This document shows positions 60,960-64,000 of a stretch of DNA of 64,000 nucleotides, one piece after another. Source of the stretch: Magicicada septendecula (Eukaryota > Arthropoda > Insecta > Hemiptera > Cicadidae); NCBI GenBank assembly GCA_034769895.1, contig JAWRYS010001445.1, forward strand, positions 124,001 to 188,000, read 5' to 3'. A model generated the notes under the pieces. That model had not been told where the DNA came from. It did not search any database and saw only the letters and a list, made by a program, of their open reading frames with translations. Numbering within the stretch: position 1 is the first letter of the stretch; every line of letters starts with the position of its first letter. The position numbers and the translations under genes are program-made.

Positions 60960-62060
60960 TTAAGTAATTAGTAACAAGCTCCATAATTATCTTCATTATC
61001 TTTTGCAACGCTAAGTTAAAGAGTACGGCTTAGATAGCATCTCTCTACCTAACATCATTAGCTACTAAAAAAAATTGCTTATGTCCTCACCAATTGTGAC
61101 CTTAGCTTTTCTGTTTAGCATACTAATCATTTTGAGGTTTAGTAGGTTCTTCTATATATCACAATTTACCTTGCAACCAACAGCTTCAGTCTATGGTACT
61201 GTCAAAAGCCTGTCTGTATAAACAGCATTTGTAAGGCTATGATAAATTCAAAGTATTTTTTATAAGTTTGTCGTAATGCAAAATTAAGTCAGTTGTACTT
61301 CTTCGTGTTCTGAAGTCACACTGGTATTTTTCCAGAAAACGTCTCAGCATAGAGTTTTAGTCTATTGTCAGAATGGTTAAGCAAATTTTACATACTATAC
61401 CCAATAGAGTGATATCTCTACAATTACTATCAATTTGTTTGTCTCATTTTTTAAATATTGGGAAAATTATGCCAGCTTATCAGTTGGCGAGCATTGTTAC
61501 ATTATTCCATTTATTTAAGTGCTACATGTTTTCCCCAGACTTCAATAGTTCCGTAGCAGTCTGATCCGGTCAAGGTAATTTTCTATTTTACTGTGCCTGT
61601 AAAGCTTCCTTTCCTACAGTTCAAACTCTACTACGTGATACCGTAATAACCATTCATTGTTTTCCACATCGTCCACATTGACACACTTCAAAGTCCACTA
61701 ATTCTGTCTCCTCTACTAATATATTTTTACGTTTGCCTCTGCATACCGTGTTCCATGGTTGGTATCCTCTAATCATTCCATTAATAGCGTGGTAAAATTT
61801 CTTTATTTCAATGTGACTACTCAGCTGCTTTACTTTTTCCAGTTTCTTTCTTCTGTATTCTCTGCCTTCCTTCTTCTTAGTCAGTTAGCCTTTCTTCTTG
61901 CTCAACTGTGTCTCCATCAGTCCGTATTGCTCCCTGTTTAATCATTATTAGCCTTGAACTGTCTTTCCATATTTTTTCGCTCGATTCTTCATTAAACCAT
62001 TCTTCATTTTTTCCTGTATTTTTAAGATGACTTTAGTTATCTTGTATAGTTTCATCTCTT
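60960..62060 (-). mobile_element. LINE remnant, linker and N-terminal half of RT
   Basis: Minus-strand translation gives, from high to low coordinate: EEWFNEESSEKIW (about 61960-62030), IKKFYHAINGMIRGYQPWNT with VCRGKRKNILVEETE (about 61690-61810), AGIIFPIFKK (about 61450), CRDITLLGIVCKI (about 61390-61430), EKYQCDFRTRRSTTDLILHYDKL (split here; about 61265-61340), RQAFDSTID (about 61190-61220), and AVLFNLALQKIM (about 60985-61020). This is the classical order W..GII.PI.KK, NYR.I.LL, Y.CGFR..RSTTD, D...AFD, LFNLAL of LINE RT. Stops and indels are frequent. The YADD box is not found. Confidence 0.88.
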
Positions 62061-64000
62061 TAAATCTGTCGAATAGTCAACGAAAAAGTTGATCGACATT
62101 GATCGACACTTCAATGTAAGTCGAGTCATTATTAAAAAAGAATCATTGATTATAGAAGAAGGCTATTTAAAGGGCAGACGAAGAGTATCCGATCGACAAA
62201 TTGATATAATTGTTGGAGAGACAATATTTAATCAACAGAGCAAATAAAAAATTAGCTTTGAAGAAAAATGAATTTTATGCCTATTAAAAACTGTTCTTGA
62301 GGCACAAGTAATTTAATGATTAATAACAATTTATCTGAAATTAAAATTTAGAGAATTTTTACTTTAGTATCTCACTAATTTTAATTGCACGTTATTAAGA
62401 GTTATTTATTAAAACTTTTTTCCTTCTTTCCAACTTTTTCTCAAGTGTTAGCAGTTTTCATTTTCTGTAGGCTATAGCCTCTGCCTCTGGAATCGCCATT
62501 TTTACATCTTTTTCCCACTTATAATGCTCATCAAATTCTTTTACTTCTTCTGAACGTCTGCTATTGTGAAATTGTCTTATTCTGACTGTTAAGGAATATG
62601 TTCTTGCGTTTCTCTTTACCAGCAATTATAAATTATAATATTTGTTAATAATGTACTCTTCCTTTTCATTATATATTAGTTGCCATAGGAGTGCGTAATG
62701 ATAGTGCGGTAATAATATCACACTCGTGTTGAGTATCGAAGAGGATATGAAAATTCGGTCGCCATAGCAATGCAACGACAAAACAAACAAAATTAACTAA
62801 TCACAAATTAGAAATGTGACAACTAGCTCTATAACTTCAGTTTTTATACATAAACATTCTTTGAATTCATTTCTACTATATTTTTATTAAGAAAACAAAA
62901 AATAAAACAGAGGAAAACATGTTTACATTACACTTTATTTTTGCTAATGTTATTCTTGCTTAATACAATGTACTGTTCCACTGTCACAACTATTTGTCTT
63001 GTAATTTGCAATGTTATCAAGGAGTCAGTGACAGCAATCACAAAGAGACAGTCGGCCGAAATCAGTGAGGCGTACGAAATGCTGATACAGTTTACTCGCG
63101 TCACTGTAAATGTGGTACTGTTTGTGTCTGTCGATGCAAATCACGCAAACACGCGCGCGCGCACACACACAGAGTCGGTACAGAGTATATACTAAATAAT
63201 ATTAAACATTGTATTTTATTTCAGAAAAAAATCACTATTTGGTTAAAACATGATGTAATTACAAAGTTAATTTGCAATTTTTTAACTTGTTTTGGGGCTC
63301 TACAATTAAGCCTTTAGCCCAATGACGTCTACCGGGAGTGTTACTTGACGCGATGTTTCCTTCTCACCTACATTTTAGTTAACTCAACGACAGTGGAAAC
63401 TCGTACACATTCACACGCAAAACGACATTTTCAAAGCCTATACGGTAATCTTGCTACTTTTAGGAAGGACAGAATTCTATCTATCGCTACCTGTTCGTTT
63501 CCGAGGTATTCTTTCAGGTTACCTTTTACTCTGTGTTTCTGCCTCAGTTCTGCAAAAGCACAACAGTCTTCGATGTGTACGTTTCACTGAAAGTGCTGCG
63601 CCACGAGTGCAGACGGATCGTTCTTGTCCTTGTAGGAGGTACGTCGTCAAGTTCGTGTGCCCAATGCGCAGTCTCCTGATGCAGACTTATTCACGACAAC
63701 TGCCAGCCATTTACATACACTCTGCTTTACTGCAGTAAGTTTGCTCCACGTCTGCTGCCACACATTAATAATGCACATAAGTAAGCCACATTTAGACAAA
63801 TATTAACATTTCTATGTATTGTTGTAATTTTAATAACAATACTTTCCCGTTTCTAGGCAATTCTTCGAAGTTTAATAATTTATTTTGGTTAATTCAAATC
63901 GTTAACAATCATGGACGTATCCTGTCGGTGTCTCTGCAGGTAAATTCATCTCGTGGCCTGTTTTCCCACTGTGAAATACTCGAGATTGCTTGAAATTTTA
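62061..64000. other. No gene recognised
   Basis: Short open frames only (up to 95 codons at 63451-63738, unrecognised). A small GC/CA alternating run lies at about 63150-63170. Confidence 0.45.

Noticed and set aside
1..64000. tRNA or rRNA genes
   Set aside because: No B-box-like GGTTCGANTCC with a matching acceptor stem and no rRNA core was noticed on either strand. A covariance-model search would settle this.

Overview
The window looks like repeat-rich nuclear DNA from an animal, most likely an insect or other arthropod. The basis is AT-rich composition, no dense operon-like coding, Ty3/Gypsy and BEL/Pao LTR retrotransposons, decayed LINEs of an insect-like type, a 43-bp satellite and many (TA)n/(CA)n microsatellites. 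The species call is inference. I found no convincing host gene, tRNA, rRNA or CRISPR array. Nearly everything recognisable is mobile or tandemly repeated DNA.

Layout. 140-820 (-): LINE reverse-transcriptase tail. 993-2970: about 46 copies of a 43-bp satellite, with a perfect 13-bp inverted repeat just to its left. 2973-8880: no gene recognised. 8888-14300 (-): Gypsy element A, with decayed pol, gag mostly deleted and the 5' LTR reduced to 196 bp. 16.8-18.9 kb (+): BEL/Pao remnant lacking RT. 20173-37893 (+): elements B and C, two almost identical Gypsy copies in the tandem order LTR-internal-LTR-internal sharing the middle LTR; the third LTR is missing. 37894-39.7 kb (+): 5'-truncated gag-protease of another Gypsy family (D), followed to 41.8 kb by LTR-like sequence. 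41869-43622: likely solo LTR (G). 43631-55039 (+): Gypsy element E with two LTRs, its 5' LTR split by a nested 2.25-kb solo LTR (H) with a 4-bp target duplication. 55082-57.2 kb: two copies of LTR-like repeat F. 57.8-58.9 kb (+) and 60.96-62.06 kb (-): two more LINE remnants.

How the parts work together. A, B and C belong to one lineage. They share LTR starts (TGTAACG), a GGGGA-rich polypurine tract ending GCATA, and a gag-pol junction in which the slippery heptamer TTTAAAC sits directly before the gag stop and pol continues in the -1 frame. Their Gag has a long N-terminal coiled coil (seen in B and C), a capsid-like middle and an Asn/Arg/Tyr-rich tail without a zinc knuckle. C is nearly intact: full gag and a 1055-codon pol frame. 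B carries one stop directly after the RT YVDD box. In B and C an (AT)n run inside the start of pol has 10 and 9 repeats, and neither length keeps the reading frame. E is more decayed, including loss of the first integrase catalytic Asp.

The most interesting signals are the conserved frameshift signal, the microsatellite that sets the pol frame, the tandem LTR-sharing structure, the repeated primer-binding-site-like modules at the end of the E LTR, and the repeated placement of LTR termini against (TA)n tracts.
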